From NCBI GenBank assembly GCA_011041825.1, contig DRAO01000085.1, positions 1 through 5,243 of the forward strand: 5,243 nucleotides of DNA, written 5' to 3'. Both the position numbers and the translations under genes were made by a program. The stretch is from Chloroflexota bacterium. GTDB lineage: Bacteria; Chloroflexota; Anaerolineae; SpSt-600. Each line of letters begins with the position of its first letter. Position 1 is the stretch's first letter. This document shows, piece after piece, positions 4,914-5,243 of this stretch. Below the pieces are notes generated by a model that worked only from the letters and a program-made list of their open reading frames with translations, did not search any database and was not told where the DNA came from.

Positions 4914-5243
4914 TCAGGATGAGGTCAGGGAATCTTCCCAAAACAAATGGCTCCAGTGGAGTCCAGCTTTCCTTGTGGCGGTGGGATTGCTGGCCCTAAT
5001 GGGCCTTACACCCCTTTCAAGGGGGATTTTCACTGGATGGCTTGGTTCCCTTTTGCTCTTCCTCTTCGGCCTTGGAGCCGTGCCGGTGGCTCTGTTGTTG
5101 ATAGGATGGGGGGTGTTGGGCCTCTGGAGCAACCTTGACCCCTCACGACAGATGCCTTGGAACATCGTGGCCGGGACGGAGCTTTCACTCCTGGCATTGC
5201 TGGCCTTAGTCCACCTCTTTTGGCCCACCCCCGACCCTCTTAC
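4900..5243 (+). CDS. ftsK: FtsK/SpoIIIE-type DNA translocase, N-terminal membrane part (partial)
   Basis: The frame opens at ATG 4900 and runs off the window after 114 residues. A short polar N-terminus (1-20) is followed by hydrophobic helices at about 21-38, 55-77 and 90-107, with TGWLGSLLLFLFGLGAVP (45-62) between or within them. The pattern of a small Gly/Leu-rich segment, then FG-x-GA and a further helix, resembles the FtsK 4TM membrane domain that anchors the hexameric DNA motor at the division septum. The motor ATPase and gamma domain would lie beyond the edge, so the family call is inferred from the N-terminus alone. Other multi-pass membrane proteins cannot be excluded. It overlaps the S1 gene by 14 nt and belongs to the same operon. 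Confidence 0.72.
   Translation, partial: MSGRNQDEVRESSQNKWLQWSPAFLVAVGLLALMGLTPLSRGIFTGWLGSLLLFLFGLGAVPVALLLIGWGVLGLWSNLDPSRQMPWNIVAGTELSLLALLALVHLFWPTPDPL

Noticed and set aside
4914..5228. 104-codon minus-strand frame at the right edge
   Set aside because: It opposes the ftsK-like frame, whose hydrophobic helices, ribosome binding site and operon position are far more convincing.

Overview
The window looks like a piece of a bacterial chromosome, probably a thermophilic or Anaerolineae-like member of the Chloroflexota. This assignment is an inference with moderate to low confidence. It rests on the style of the proteins: a staphylococcal-nuclease domain joined to a lamin-tail domain, and a 7TM-plus-GAF sensor ending in a helical, helix-turn-helix-like tail that I associate with that phylum. 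No rRNA, tRNA, CRISPR array, transposase or phage gene is visible.

Layout. Bases 1-293 hold no convincing gene. They carry a dense series of foldbacks: a 60-bp palindromic element, then a 64-nt nested palindrome and further GC-rich hairpins. This block probably ends transcription of cinA from the right and perhaps of an unseen gene from the left. Bases 294-770 (minus) encode a stand-alone CinA C-terminal domain protein (PncC-type nicotinamide-nucleotide amidase) with its own extended -10 promoter. Bases 786-979 hold that promoter, a terminator for the next gene, and a second copy of the 60-bp element in inverted orientation, so the two copies bracket cinA. Bases 980-1864 (minus) encode a secreted lipoprotein nuclease. 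Bases 1865-2020 are a divergent promoter region with two clear extended -10 promoters back to back.

From 2021 to the right edge, three genes on the plus strand overlap end to end (20 nt and 14 nt overlaps), so they very likely form one translationally coupled operon. They are a 636-aa polytopic membrane sensor that lacks a kinase domain but has a possible DNA-binding tail, a 333-aa protein with three S1 RNA-binding domains and an acidic N-terminus, and the start of an FtsK/SpoIIIE-type DNA translocase cut by the window end.

How they may work together. The left part deals with nucleotide salvage and degradation: pyridine nucleotide recycling inside the cell, and DNA or RNA cleavage outside or at the membrane. 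The right operon links a membrane receptor, an RNA-binding protein and the chromosome-segregation motor. The sequence shows the physical linkage. Any shared function is inference. The points most worth following are the kinase-less sensor with its tail, the inverted palindromic pair around cinA, and the nested palindrome with complementary loops at 172-235.
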